A stretch of 64,000 nucleotides of DNA from Aricia agestis (Eukaryota; Arthropoda; Insecta; Lepidoptera; Lycaenidae), in assembly GCF_905147365.1 (NCBI RefSeq), contig NC_056415.1, positions 11,674,001 to 11,738,000 of the forward strand, read 5' to 3'. The notes beneath the pieces are model-generated. The model saw nothing but the letters and a program-made list of their open reading frames with translations, ran no database searches and was not told the origin of the DNA. Shown piece by piece: positions 31,935 through 42,540 of the stretch. Both the position numbers and the translations under genes were made by a program. How positions within the stretch are numbered: the stretch's first letter is position 1; the number at the start of each line of letters is the position of its first letter.

Positions 31935-32205
31935 GCTTCTAGAATCTAGACATCTAGAGTAATACTAGATTAGTAGTTAAGTATAGTTTTACAGAGCCAG
32001 TACTGGCTAGTAATAAGACTGGCAGCCAGTATTGGCTTGGTATATGCCGCGTGTGAACAGTTTTTCAAGCCAGGCCAAACTGTTCACACGCGGCATATAC
32101 CAAGCCAATACTGGCTGCCAGTCTTATTGGCAGCCAGTACTGGCTCTGTAAAACTATACTTAACTACTAATCTAGTATTACTCTAGATGTCTAGGTTCTA
32201 GAAGC
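31935..32205. repeat. Near-perfect 271-bp palindrome
   Basis: Arms of 129 bases (31935-32063 and 32077-32205) differ at only a few positions and enclose a 13-base spacer. Each arm contains the self-complementary words AGCCAGTACTGGCT (altered in one place) and GGCAGCCAGTATTGGCTTGG. A degenerate third copy of the outer part, in direct orientation, follows at 32206-32265 (GACATCTAGAGTAATACTA). A large inverted duplication or a young foldback element could explain it. Confidence 0.85.
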
Positions 32206-32403
32206 TGGACATCTAGAGTAATACTATAATATACATAAAATACTGGGTCTGTGAAAACTATACTTTACGACTTACGAATAAAAGATAATGCAATTTGATG
32301 GTAGGTTTTGTGTAGAATTGTCGTTTTCTCAGCTAATAACTAATGCTGTCAAACCGTTAATAACTAGTTAAATAGATAATAAATAATTAATAGGATATAT
32401 TAC

Positions 32404-32873
32404 AGTGCTCCCAAATTAATAATGCGCATGGAAATCTTCGCTAATTGTCGTAATCACGAAAACACCCGAATCTATGAAACTTGCATTTTGCACCTTGTTC
32501 AAAGGAAATAGAAGTAAATATCATATAGCCGGTGGCTGTCGGCTGTCGCCGGTCCGTCAATAAGTGCTAACTCACCAGTGCCATCGCGGCGTTACCATGC
32601 GAAAAATATACCATCTTCATCACCTTGATGAGTGGCAGTCTTCCACCGTGCGTTTCTCACGTAACTTACTGCCGCGCACTGTAAAACTCTGGAACAAACT
32701 GTCACCGGCAGTATTTCCGGACCTATACGACCTGCAAACCTTCAAGAAAAGAGCGTATTCCCTCTTAAAAGGCCGTCAACGTACTTGCAGCTCTTCTGAT
32801 ATTGCGAGTGTCCATGTGCGACGGTAGTTGCTTTCCATCAGGTGATACGTTTAATATCACTTTGGGAGCACTG
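32404..32873. mobile_element. LINE fragment between 13-bp inverted repeats
   Basis: CAGTGCTCCCAAA at 32404 and TTTGGGAGCACTG ending 32873 are perfect inverted repeats of hAT-like form (CAGTG start). Between them sits the LINE 3' stub. No 8-bp duplication is found, and the right end touches the MITE at 32873. This may be a captured fragment or coincidence of two insertions. Confidence 0.45.
32564..32850 (+). pseudogene. CR1/Jockey-like LINE ORF2, C-terminal stub
   Basis: An 87-codon frame contains HHLDEWQSSTVRFSRNLLPR, TVKLWNKLSPAVFPDLYDLQ and TFKKRAYSLLKGRQRTCSSS. This is the conserved extreme C-terminus of many insect CR1/Jockey-like ORF2 proteins. A TAA precedes it directly, so the rest of the protein is gone. 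The nucleotide stretch 32755-32850 is the same tail carried by the poly-A SINEs at 27241 and 61117. The copy is dead. Confidence 0.8.
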
Positions 32874-33092
32874 CGGGGCTAAAATGGTCGCTTTGAAGAA
32901 TCATGATATGAATCATAAATCATAATATGATTCATTTTTCTAAAATCGCAAAATGCAACTCTGCTTGCAATTTATTTCTGTATTTTTGTACTGATTTGAC
33001 ATTTGTCAGTTTGACAGTTTTGTCAAGTCATTTGCTGAATTGCTAAATGAATGATTGAGAGGAATTGCTAAATGTGACCATTTTAGCCCCGC
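32873..33092 (+). mobile_element. GGGGCTAAAATGGTCGC-type MITE, intact copy
   Basis: GCGGGGCTAAAATGGTCGC and GTGACCATTTTAGCCCCGC are terminal inverted repeats, with CTG on both outer sides as a possible target duplication. The interior has ATGAATCATAAATCATAATA and GACATTTGTCAGTTTGACAG. Three worn relatives lie at 20087, 21850 and 37520. Confidence 0.75.
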
Positions 33093-33106
33093 TGTACTGT
33101 TATATT

Positions 33107-33300
33107 GTCTTCACGTTAGAGACAGCACCAGCACAGACAATCAACAAAAAGTTTATTTTGACGTTTGACAACGTTGCTTTCAATATTCTGACATGACGTA
33201 TGCATCGTCGAATTTTCGTCGATGCATACGTCATGTCGGACGGATTATTTGCTGTATGTGCTAGAAACGCCCTCTGCTCCGATCTATGCATAATATTCCC
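33107..33300. repeat. Worn element with an 18-bp hairpin
   Basis: CTTCACGTTAGAGACAGCAC starts a block shared with 24543. GACATGACGTATGCATCG at 33190-33207 pairs perfectly with 33220-33237. The surrounding GTTTATTTTGACGTTTGACA is not matched elsewhere. Confidence 0.5.
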
Positions 33301-33631
33301 TATTAAGTTTATTTTATTTACGAGTCTATTAGTGCAGCACCAGCGTTAGAGCAAATTCCTATTAAAAGCATTTATGTTCTGTCACGTCCGTCAAATAAGC
33401 TCCTGTTAAGCTGTAAGCATACTTCCATAATAATTGGTCGGCCTAGTCGGTCACTACTAAGGCTAACCCTGTATCGCCCAGCCTACGGATTATTATAGGA
33501 TATCTGGTTAAAGACCAAAATTTGAATCTAAATAATTGCCTTAAAGTAGTTTAAAGTCCTTATCTGCTTGAAATAAATCGTTATTAAATTTCAATTATTA
33601 AGTATTTCCTTTCCCGTTAACAATATTAAGG

Positions 33632-34004
33632 GGCCGGGTACCATCGAAATTCTCGTACATACGTAATACCAAAATCATTTTCTCATACGAAAATATTTAA
33701 CATGTTTGAGCTTAAAATTATTATTTTCAGCTTAAAATAGTAATTATTACTAGGTTGATTTATTTATATATATTTTTAGTGTTTCACTATATTTTTAGTG
33801 TTTAAATATTTAGTAGCAAATTTACTACCAAAATATATTTAAACACTAAAAAATATTTTAAGTGTTTAAATATTTTGTAGTAAATTTTTACGCAGGAACC
33901 TAGGTAATTACTATTTTAAGCTGAAAAATAACTCTAACATGTTAAATATTTTCGTATGAGAAAAAGATTTTGGTATTACGTATGTATGAGAAATTCGAGT
34001 GTCA
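33632..34004. mobile_element. Long foldback MITE, AT-rich
   Basis: CGAAATTCTCGTACATACGT at the left and CGTATGTATGAGAAATTCG at the right continue inward for over 100 bases (TTCTCATACGAAAATATTTAACATGTT and its complement). The loop region has palindromic TTTAGTGTTTAAATATTTAG words. Both arms are clearly recognisable. Confidence 0.8.
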
Positions 34005-34009
34005 GGTGT

Positions 34010-35075
34010 ATAAACTTAATCACGCACATATTTTTATCCACCTAAAATCTTCATAACAAACACAAGAAAATTATGTACATTTTTTTCCTAACCAACAGAC
34101 GTTAGAGGCTTCTCTTCAAATCAAACTAAGTAGAATTGAATTTACGTTCAAATTCACGAGTAATTTTGCTGAATGTGCATTACACAGTTTGCGTTTAAGA
34201 TCACTAAAGACGAGATTTCGATCTCCAGTTCAAATTGTGATTGGTTTCTGAAGTAAGCTCGGCCTGATGATTCTCACCCAATTTATTAACTTTCTCTTTG
34301 AACGACGTAAAATTACTCTGAAGATAAACAAAATGGGAACAAACAATAACAAATTTAATAACTCTCGTAAAACTAATTTTAGAAAAGGTTTACCTAACTT
34401 CCAACTACAGTTTGAAAACCAAACCTATTTTAAGCAATTAGGTTGTGATTATAATTGTAAAGATAAATATTGTTAATTGAACAGTTCTTGGTTTTCATTT
34501 TATTCGAGCTAATTCAAAGTTAAAGACCGATAAAAGTAACTTAAATCGTAGATAAGAAAAAATACGCTACCTTTTAGTTGGGTAAACTGGCTACAAAATG
34601 GTCTTTTTACGTTAATAAATAGACCGAGTATTGAATCTGGAAAAGATTTTTCTTATATTTCAATTGAAGGCGCAAAATTCTAGCTAGAGTTTCTGCTGCA
34701 TTCATTTATTGTACTGCCGACGTTTCTGATTTTGTTCCTCACTCCCAGAATGTACCGTCGTAATAGAGTTCGTGAATTTCTTATATCATTACTTATCCAG
34801 GATGAGGTATAGCTGTGCAGGTCTTATCTTATGTTGCATTTCCAAATGAAGTTATTTCAGTTTGCTTACAATTTATGACCATCGCATGAATAGCACATAA
34901 TTATCAGTAAGAGGTACCTAATATTCATTATCGAGCCTCTGAATTCTAAATCATAATATTTATTTATTTATTTTATGTTATTTAATAATTTATGTACACA
35001 TAATCGTTAACAGAGAAAACTTAAAATAAGAGATACATTTTAGTACAAAGGTACTACTTATTTATATACTATATA
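34010..35075. other. AT-rich stretch, no gene assigned
   Basis: A 69-codon plus-strand frame at 34267-34476 is asparagine- and lysine-rich, as expected for AT-rich noise, and has no motif. No terminal repeats found. Confidence 0.4.
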
Positions 35076-35079
35076 CTGT

Positions 35080-35124
35080 GACTTAAATTATCACATATAT
35101 TATCAATATGTGATAATTTAAGTC
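35080..35124. repeat. Perfect 19-bp hairpin, 7-base loop
   Basis: GACTTAAATTATCACATAT at 35080-35098 pairs exactly with ATATGTGATAATTTAAGTC at 35106-35124. Perfect symmetry favours a small palindrome over a microRNA. Confidence 0.7.
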
Positions 35125-35231
35125 AGAGTTTTCATTAAAACACCATCAAAGAACGTTTTACTAATGCTTAATCCTACTCCTTCTATTTTCTTCTGATTAA
35201 GTTCGTTGCGGGTCCCAAGACAGCTTTAGCA

Positions 35232-35423
35232 TGTCCCCTGAAATGATATCAAAGGGTTTTCGTGGTTGAATACCGCTGTTAATTCTGGTGACACAGGAGA
35301 CACAGTGGTGGGAATGTGTAGTGGGCTTAAGCCTGATAAAAAAAATAATGCTTTATCCTTATAATCACTCCAACCAGCGTGCTTTCCGAAATAAACATTA
35401 CTTTCAACCCTTTTTACTACCAC
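35232..35423 (-). repeat. Possibly decayed coding repeat shared with 1865-1975
   Basis: The minus-strand frame contains PTTVSPVSPELTAVFNHENP, closely paralleling VSPVSTGSTAVSNHKNP at 1865-1975. Shared peptide as well as nucleotide similarity suggests a repeated element once coding on this strand. The distal part VESNVYFGKHAG is repeated at 35989-36018. Confidence 0.5.
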
Positions 35424-36018
35424 TTGACAAAATATAAATTAAACAGTCCACAAAGTTGTCAGCGATAAAAATCGAATAATACAGAACAGTTGACTTCGTT
35501 AAAGATAATATGATTACCTTACGGTCTCGCAGGGCAGCCAATTTATCGCCTGCTATTTCCACCGTGAAACTTTCAAATAAAACTTTATTATTATGATACA
35601 GAGGCTGCTCAGAAATAGAAAGGCTTTTAAATTACCTGACCTGAGAGATTCCCTAGACTCGTTGCTCAAGTGGATCCTGGGTAATAGCTGTTTCTACTTT
35701 CTGTGTATGTTTTTGAGACGCAAAAAGATTTATCAGTTACTAGCGGGCCTGACGGGCGTTGTCCCGTCATGTCCATGAAGTTATGTTTGTCAAAAGCAGT
35801 AAGTAAAAAATAAGCGTACACTGTGACTACACGTAGGGTAAAGTTTTCTCATTTTCCTAGTTTTTTTTTAAATATCTATCCGGTACGATCATCCTCGTAC
35901 TTAAAGGATTTCTCTAAATAAATAATATTTAGTGAAAAGTAAAAGAAATTAGCAACACATTCAACGCATAGCATTAACGATTTATGACCGTGCTTTCCGA
36001 AATAAACATTACTTTCAA
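35379..36018. repeat. Pair of 30-bp direct repeats 610 bp apart
   Basis: CGTGCTTTCCGAAATAAACA plus TTACTTTCAAC occurs at 35379-35408 and again at 35989-36018, identical. No LTR-like TG...CA ends or coding between them. Possibly two copies of the same element's end. Confidence 0.6.
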
Positions 36019-36594
36019 CATTCAAATTTAATTCAAATTCAACATAAAAATTGAAATGAAAAAGGTATTTTTCCTTATAAAAATATACTGTATAATAAAA
36101 TAAGTAATAATGTAAGTAATGCTTACACACGATATAAAGAAAAGAATAAAGATCAAAACCCTCTTAATACGTTATACTCTCCACGCTCAAAATGAAATAT
36201 AAATATTTGGTCAACATAATATAAAATACAATATTATCATTTAATACTTAGAGATTCCTTTTAAGTTACATGATATACTTACCGGAAAAGCTTTTTACGA
36301 ATCTCCGAATCTCCATTTGATGTGATAAATCAACACGACCCTATGCTAAGCAATAAACGATATAACATTAGCTATGATAGAGAATTTATTACTCCGGCGA
36401 AGTTAGCGACATCATATCGACTATGTAAATGAGTTCTTTCTTTACATACTACGCGAAGGTTTCCAAGAAAAATCTCTCATCCCCCTCCAGCGAGATGTTT
36501 GTCTAATGGCCCATCAGTGTACTCTGCGCCATGTTTTAAATAAATTATATTCTGATACATAATAAACTAGCTGGAGTTCTATGCAATAATATAT

Positions 36595-36765
36595 TGTCTG
36601 ATAAGTAAGATGATCCATGCGTCGGATGGGGATGATTGGTTGGTGGTTGGGTCACTGGGTTACGAGAGTTAAGGAAGAGAGAGTGCTATTGTGTACTTCG
36701 CATACACTTAGGCACTATAAAATTACTTCTACGTAACTGGTCTAGTTACGATGGATCGTTGCGGG
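36595..36765 (+). mobile_element. SINE second family, 5'-truncated
   Basis: TGTCTGATAAGTAAGATGAT, CCATGCGTCGGATGGGGAT, AGAGAGAGTGCTATTGTGTA and GGCACTATAAAATTACTTCT match the body of the SINE at 30083-30429 (opposite strand). The promoter-bearing head and the extreme 3' end are missing. Confidence 0.7.
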
Positions 36766-36806
36766 AGTTTTTTAATTCTATGGGCCGAAAATGAAGGAAC
36801 AATTAT

Positions 36807-36840
36807 CTTCAATTCAATTCAATTCAATTCAATTAAATTC
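36807..36840 (+). repeat. (AATTC)n microsatellite
   Basis: Five AATTC units followed by a degenerate one. No further context. Confidence 0.8.
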
Positions 36841-37519
36841 GTTTATTTGCTATAAAAGTGGTGAATACAGTAGGTGGTAATGATTATTTTCTTAAGATCT
36901 AACACTTTTAGCTATGTATAAAATAGCATGCAAATATATATTTAAATTATAATCATGTACAAAAATATGTTTTACACTAAAAATATTCAAATCAATTTTA
37001 TACATAAGTTATCAATCATCATTAATAATATTTGTCCTTTTATCTATTAGCTTTCAATATTGACTATACAATGTCTTCATTACACGAAGAGTCCTCGTTT
37101 CATAAACATCATTTCTTTGTTATTGTTGCGAAAAGATTCATTCGAAGAAAATGCAAAGTGAAACGAAGCTGAAAATCCCCCTTCCCATTAGATATATCGC
37201 GTTGAAAAATACACTTTTAAGTTCTAAAAGGCGGGCAGAAATATCAGACGTATCTCAGGGAACTTTACAATTTTCAGCGCCTAGATAACTTCACACAATT
37301 TATCACAAATTGAGACGACCCAGTCCCGGCACTGGGTCTTGCTAATATCGACTTTGTGAAACTAGTAGCCAGCTCCTTATTTAATATTCAGGTATTGTAT
37401 AAACTTAAATTGTTATCTTACTTCTTGTAGTAAAATAGACCATTATAGAAGTTAAAAATCGAAGTAGCATTGAGAAATTGATTCATAAGCAGACGTCGGT
37501 CCTACATATTTTGGTCGAG

Positions 37520-37857
37520 TTTCTTCCTTTTTTTCCTCTCAATCAATTCAGCAAATCAATTATCAAAACTGTCAAACTGACAAATTTCAAATTAGTACGA
37601 ATTACTACAGTGCGACAAAACAGAGCGCGTAACACGGTTAAATATGAATGTGGGCGGTGGCGCTGCTCGTAAAGGAGAACTGTCAAAAATGACGTTTTTG
37701 TATGATGGCAGCGTTAGTTCCTTTTTTCGACACATTCATTTAAAGACTTGTCGAGTTGTAGACCTGAATTGCAAGCAGACTTGCATTTTGTGATTAAAAA
37801 AATGAATCATATTATGATTCTTAGTGTGATTCTCCAAAGCGACCATTTTAGCAGGGC
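37520..37857 (-). mobile_element. GGGGCTAAAATGG-type MITE, with internal insertion
   Basis: The right end AAAGCGACCATTTTAGCAGG and the left CCTCTCAATCAATTCAGCAA follow the intact element at 32873-33092 in reverse. About 125 bases at 37610-37735 (GTGCGACAAAACAGAGCGCG ... CCTTTTTTCGACAC) have no counterpart there and form an insertion with weak inverted ends. Confidence 0.6.
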
Positions 37858-37863
37858 GTGGCA

Positions 37864-37900
37864 GGAAAGGAATTAATATGGGGGATATTAATTCCTTTCC
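37864..37900. repeat. Perfect 16-bp hairpin, GGGGG loop
   Basis: GGAAAGGAATTAATAT pairs exactly with ATATTAATTCCTTTCC around five G. It abuts the MITE end at 37857. No poly-U tract or other RNA signal. Confidence 0.7.
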
Positions 37901-37999
37901 ACCCCGGCGCTCCACTCTCCAACCATCTTACGAATTTTCGATAAGATCAGGTGTTCTGAGGCTAGTTTTATATTTTTAACAATCACAAAAAGCGTACAA

Positions 38000-39210
38000 A
38001 GCTCAAGTAATCGCATCAAAAATCAGCTTTTAATATCTCGGCTTTGAAATAATACAACTATACAAAGATTACTATATAATATGAGAGTCCCGTCATTTGT
38101 CCGAGGATTTCCGTCCCTTAACCCTTCGTCCCTTTCTAATTATACATCGTGTGTTGTTGTATAAGACGCGCGTAATAGGTGGAGCGTAAGACGGTCCATC
38201 TATTATTCAGAGTTCCTCTCCGCGCACCTGGGCTTTGGCTAAGTGGAACTGTGACGTTACGTACTTAGCAGATACGTCAGTCGATGTCTGTACCCAAATT
38301 CTGCTTTAAATCCAACATAAATGCAGATTCAGTTTGGATTCAATACAGTTAAGCTATGATAAAATCGTAAAATAGTATTCTAATAAAATTTGTTGCGCGT
38401 TCTGTTTGGTCAAACCGAAAAGCTAAAAGATGTCAGTCGTTTACGTTTTGTTTGTAGTTTGACATAATATTATTTTAAGACTGTACTATTTTGTTATTTG
38501 ATAAAATCCACAGAATTAATTTTGGATTAAAATTTTAGAGTCGGGGTACCTAATGAGTCAAAATTTCCTAAACACTAAAATAAAATATACGAAAGTATAT
38601 TATAAATACGAGTCCATGGTTGTCTGTCACTTAGCGCCTAGCGGTTATACTTTGACCGATTGCTATAGCCTAGCATAGATATATTTTGAGTCCTAGTCCT
38701 GAGACTAGTCTGCTTTTAATAGATAAAGCCAGAATAGAAGGTTCCCACTCACTTAACGAATCAAATAGATTATACTGATTTATTACTTCGAATTTGAACC
38801 CGCTACTAGCCATTAGCGAAATTTAGATTCATTGTAAACTACTTGCATAGTGCTCTTAATACTAGCACAGTTTACCAGAACAATTGACCAGCTCCAACTC
38901 AAGACAATCAAAGTTAAGTTGCTCCTGGGTCTCAAAACAAGATTGCGAACGGAAACAAGGAAACAGTATTAAAATTCAAGATGCTCCCAAACTTAGAAGC
39001 GAGAATTCACAAGTTTAATTAATAACTTAGTGCCAAATAAGTGTTACTTACTGGGATTAAGTTAAGTCATAGTTTACACGGAAACGCAACGCTACTCGGC
39101 GATGCATAGTTGAAATCACGCCTCACCTCGTGTCATTTCGTTTCGGTTGGAAAATAATGTTAACATCAGTCAAATAAAACCAACTTACAAGACGTTCAGG
39201 TTCTTACCAT
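38000..39210. other. Stretch with one Helitron-like trace
   Basis: At 38590-38705, ATATTATAAATACGAG, GGTTGTCTGTCACTTAGCGC and TGACCGATTGC loosely follow a Helitron 5' region. Nothing else is recognisable and no open frame stands out. Confidence 0.35.
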
Positions 39211-39216
39211 AAAGAC

Positions 39217-39248
39217 GTAGTAAAGCGTCCATAGATATTATTACTATC
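39217..39248 (+). mobile_element. tRNA-SINE 3' tail fragment
   Basis: GACGTAGTAAAGCGTCCATA then GATATTATTAC matches the 3' end of the SINE at 867-1115 (about 1073-1108). Everything upstream is missing. Confidence 0.6.
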
Positions 39249-39261
39249 TTAGCCCTCGATT

Positions 39262-39345
39262 TATAAATAGGCGGTATAGGCCGCGGCCTAGGGGCGGCAG
39301 CGTCCTAAGGGCGGCGGCAGAAGTAAAGTGGCCTACACACATCAA
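39262..39345. repeat. GC-rich repeat-like block
   Basis: GGCGGTATAGGCCGCGGCCT then AGGGGCGGCAGCGTCCTAAG and GGCGGCGGC stands out against AT-rich flanks. I think I have seen similar words in lepidopteran interspersed repeats, but no inverted ends or second copy are present in this window. Confidence 0.35.
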
Positions 39346-40602
39346 AAATATAAATCTGGCACTGCTAATCTCATTCTTCGTTTATTTCTAACAAAATTTT
39401 CCCACACACAACTAAAGTGACAACAACCAAAAGATAGTAACAAAAGAAGAATCAATCAGGCTTTTTACAGACATTTTACTTGTAACACATGTTAGATTTA
39501 TCAAAGCAAACCCGTGATAAGATCAACAGCCACAAAAGGGTGCGAAGATGGATCCTCGGGCCGGCGTTAACATTACCGATCTATTGCCGCCCATCCATCA
39601 AAACTTTTTCACCGGAAGGGTATTTCGTGAAATCAGTGACATTTCTGGATATACTATTTTTTGTGTGCGACTTTGGTCGAGGAATTTTTTTGCTATGCCG
39701 CGGCCGCTTTCATATTCTGTTGTATTTTATTAAAAGCATATTATGTTTTGTTAAACATCTATGTTAAGCTACCCACATCCTTGTTTCTTGGAATGACAGA
39801 ATTATCATTCATGAATATATTTTGATATAAATTGTTGTTGTGAGTTAGGTAGACTTACAAAACAGCGAAGGGATGTCAATAATAATCAATATTTTAAGGG
39901 ATTTTAAGTATGTCGGTTTCTAATTGCCGCCTTACTAGCTTACTTGAGCTATTAAAAATATTTTTTCTTCAAGCTAATCTTGTGTAGGCGTGTTACAAGT
40001 CTGACATAATGTAATAACAATCCTACTTCTTGGATAGCTTAGGAGTTGAGACTCCTCCAGATTATAATATGGATGTTATGAGTTTATTTATAACTTAATT
40101 TTTGTCGTCTTGCTATGTCAATTTCTATGTAAATAGTGTCTTGTGTGCAATAAATGTTTAAATAAAAATAAAATTAATTAATTGTCATTATAACTTGTAT
40201 GATAGCACAGACAGCATACGGTTTGTATGTTCTAGGATAATTCCTGAACGAATTACGTTTCTTCCATTCTGACACCCTTTTCAAAAACACCAAGTCTTAT
40301 TACTATCAAAGTTAGATTTTCATGAAGAATCGCGGACTCTTGCGAACTTTAAATGTGCATGTGGTTCTTACATTTTCTTCGAGCGTTCTCTCGAAAAGTT
40401 GTATTTGATAAAGGAAGCCCTCGTATTCGACGCCAAAAGCTTGTAACTAAAAGTTATCCTTACCAAGTAAAGCGAAAATATTTTATCGAGTTCTTAATAT
40501 TAGTTCCTACTTCCTTATGCGTCCTTTGCATGATGGCCAAGCGAATACGAACGTACTTGAAGGGCATTTAAACAGTAGCCCATGACGTTGATTGTCATTT
40601 TA

Positions 40603-40752
40603 GCGGGCCCTAGACGATCAATTTTATTGTGCAATATCACGTATTAGTGACCGCCTAGGGTTAATATTGAACGCACCCACCTTTCAAGCTCATTGTCAAA
40701 TAAGTTGTTCAATAAAATTATGTTCAATATTATTGTAGGTCCAGGGGCCGGC
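40603..40752. mobile_element. PIF/Harbinger-like MITE, 150 bp
   Basis: GCGGGCCCTAGACGATCAAT and the reverse of TGTAGGTCCAGGGGCCGGC are imperfect inverted repeats with TTA on both sides (40600-40602, 40753-40755). A reversed relative lies at 10500-10662. Confidence 0.7.
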
Positions 40753-40843
40753 TTAGTATTAGTACCAAGTAAATAGTAATGATTGTCAATAACAACCCAA
40801 CGTGGAAAGGAGACTTTTATAAGTTTCAAGAGTATATTTAAAA

Positions 40844-41204
40844 CTAGCTGCTGCCCGCGACTTCGTCCGCGTCAACATAGTATAATAACAAAGATGGGAT
40901 AGTCCGCTTACAAATATGAAAAAAGTAAAATATAACCTCCTTCTTTTTGGAAGTCGGTTAAAAAGTAGCCTAAGTTACACCTTACTACATCAGCTATCTA
41001 CCAAAAAAAGTCCCGGCAAAATAGCTCCAGCCGTTTCAGAGATTAGCCGGAACAAACAGACAGACATACAGACAATAATTGTAAAAAAATGTTGTTTTGG
41101 TGTATGTAGCGTATATAGAATTATGCATGTAGAAAAAAACGGTTCTTTCGATATTACAAACAGACACTTCAATTTTATTTATATGTATGTAGTATATGTA
41201 TAGA
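40844..41204 (-). mobile_element. Helitron, 361 bp
   Basis: On the plus strand it begins CTAGCTGCTGCCCGCGACTT after A40843 (the reversed CTAG end with its GCCCGCGACTTCG region) and ends ATATGTATAGA before T41205. The interior has GCTCCAGCCGTTTCAGAGAT and GGAACAAACAGACAGACATA. A CTTTTTGGAAGTCGGTT word (40948-40964) resembles the ACCGACTTC repeat. Open frames on both strands inside it are not genes. Confidence 0.75.
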
Positions 41205-41625
41205 TGAGCGCTAATATAACTTTTTAAACAAAAAGACCACAAAATGATATAGCGTAAAAACGGAACAAGCTAAGTACTCAACGATTCCCCGTTATTGAAA
41301 GAAAAGGCAATATATTTGACAAAATGTTATCTGGTGTATTGGAAAATATGAAAATCTTTAATGTAGCAGAAGGGTGGGCATTATCCATCAAGTGTGGTGA
41401 ACATGATCCATCGCTCGCGTCACGTGACATGCGAAATTATTATTTTATCGCCATAAATCTTTTAACTATAAAAGCATCGGCATTCAAATTGGAAATGCTC
41501 AGTTTTGTGGTATACGGATGTTATGTACCATCATATAAATTTATTCATAAGCAGATGGCGGGTCGACGTTATTTGGTCGGGTTATGTCAAGCCAATTTTA
41601 ATTGTGATCTGTCCGCTGGACTTGA

Positions 41626-41829
41626 CATACACGCTACGGTCTACCGGAGAGGTCCACCTGTGCAGGTATGCCTGCGCAGGTAGACCGAAATGTGTGTGGG
41701 AATTGATTTTACGCCGGATGCTTGCGCAGGTTCAAAAAACTGCACAGGTCTATTCCCACAAATATTCCGGTCTATCTGCGCAGGCATACCTGCACAGGTG
41801 GACCTCTTCGGTAGACCGTAGCGTGTATG
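41626..41829. mobile_element. Foldback MITE, 204 bp
   Basis: CATACACGCTACGGTCTACC continues through GGTCCACCTGTGCAGGTATG to GCGCAGGTAGACCG. The right arm ends GGTAGACCGTAGCGTGTATG. Arms are about 62 bp with few mismatches. The CCTGCGCAGG and CCTGTGCAGG words give internal symmetry. Two overlapping 117-119 codon frames run through it and are not genes. Confidence 0.8.
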
Positions 41830-42329
41830 GCAGCCATTACGTAGGTCAACTATATTGATGAAATATGCAAATCACGAAACTTATATTATATTAGTACCTA
41901 TTCAAGTCAGCAAATATTTATGTTTAGGTTAATACCTCAAGATTTTGCCTCCCTAAATACAAAAGCTAGAAATGTAAGGAAAGTAGGTATGATATAAATT
42001 CAACCTAATTTTTGTTAAATGCCAGTTAGTTTTCTGCTTTATGACGTTGAAAACTAAACTAAGTATTTGGTCATGGCCGAAATAATAACCCTCGTTAAGA
42101 GTCATTGAAGTTTGTTTCATCGCTCAAATCTATTCATTACTTAATTACTGTGCAATTTGCAGAAAAAGATCAACAGTTCTTTATTTTAAAAAGGTACAAT
42201 AATTTTATCTTCATTTAAACTAATATTGTTTTGTTTGTTTGCGTTAATATAAATTAGTCTCTAAAACCATTGGTCCAAGAGACTTTCTTTATGTTCATAG
42301 GATATTTACATGAGAATTATTAGTCAGAT

Positions 42330-42540
42330 TAGTATGAGTAATGAGAGCCTGAAAAAAACTAAAATGGCTGCCATTTTACAACAGTGACAAAGAAAAAAAA
42401 TTTAAGAGCCAATATGTCGATACGTTCAGCAGTGGACGGCAATAGGCTGATGATGATGATGATGTCGATAAAATATAGCATAATAATAATTACAACATAA
42501 CATTAAAGGCATATCGGATACTGGTGGACACATTGTATAT
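42330..42540. mobile_element. Second copy of the 16503-17392 element (no Helitron)
   Basis: GAGAGCCTGAAAAAAACTAA, AATGGCTGCCATTTTACAAC, GAGCCAATATGTCGATA and GGTGGACACATTGTATA follow 16628-16725 and 17341-17385. It lacks the Helitron at the homologous place, so it is a paralogous empty site. It carries instead a tiny retroelement tail at 42423-42461. Confidence 0.65.
42423..42461 (+). mobile_element. Very short retrotransposon 3' tail with target duplication
   Basis: CGTTCAGCAGTGGACGGCAA then TAGGCTGATGATGATGATG is the extreme 3' end of a non-LTR family I recall as common in Lepidoptera. ATGTCGATA occurs on both sides (42414-42422 and 42462-42470), a 9-bp target duplication. The homologous site at 16703-16714 has no insert. 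Confidence 0.75.

Noticed and set aside
35379..36018. LTR pair of a retrotransposon
   Set aside because: Repeats are only 30 bp, lack TG...CA ends and enclose no gag-pol traces.
40353..40571. 72-codon plus-strand open frame
   Set aside because: No motif or splice context; treated as chance.
41324..41858. Two overlapping open frames of 119 and 117 codons
   Set aside because: Both depend on the stop-poor, symmetric foldback at 41626-41829.
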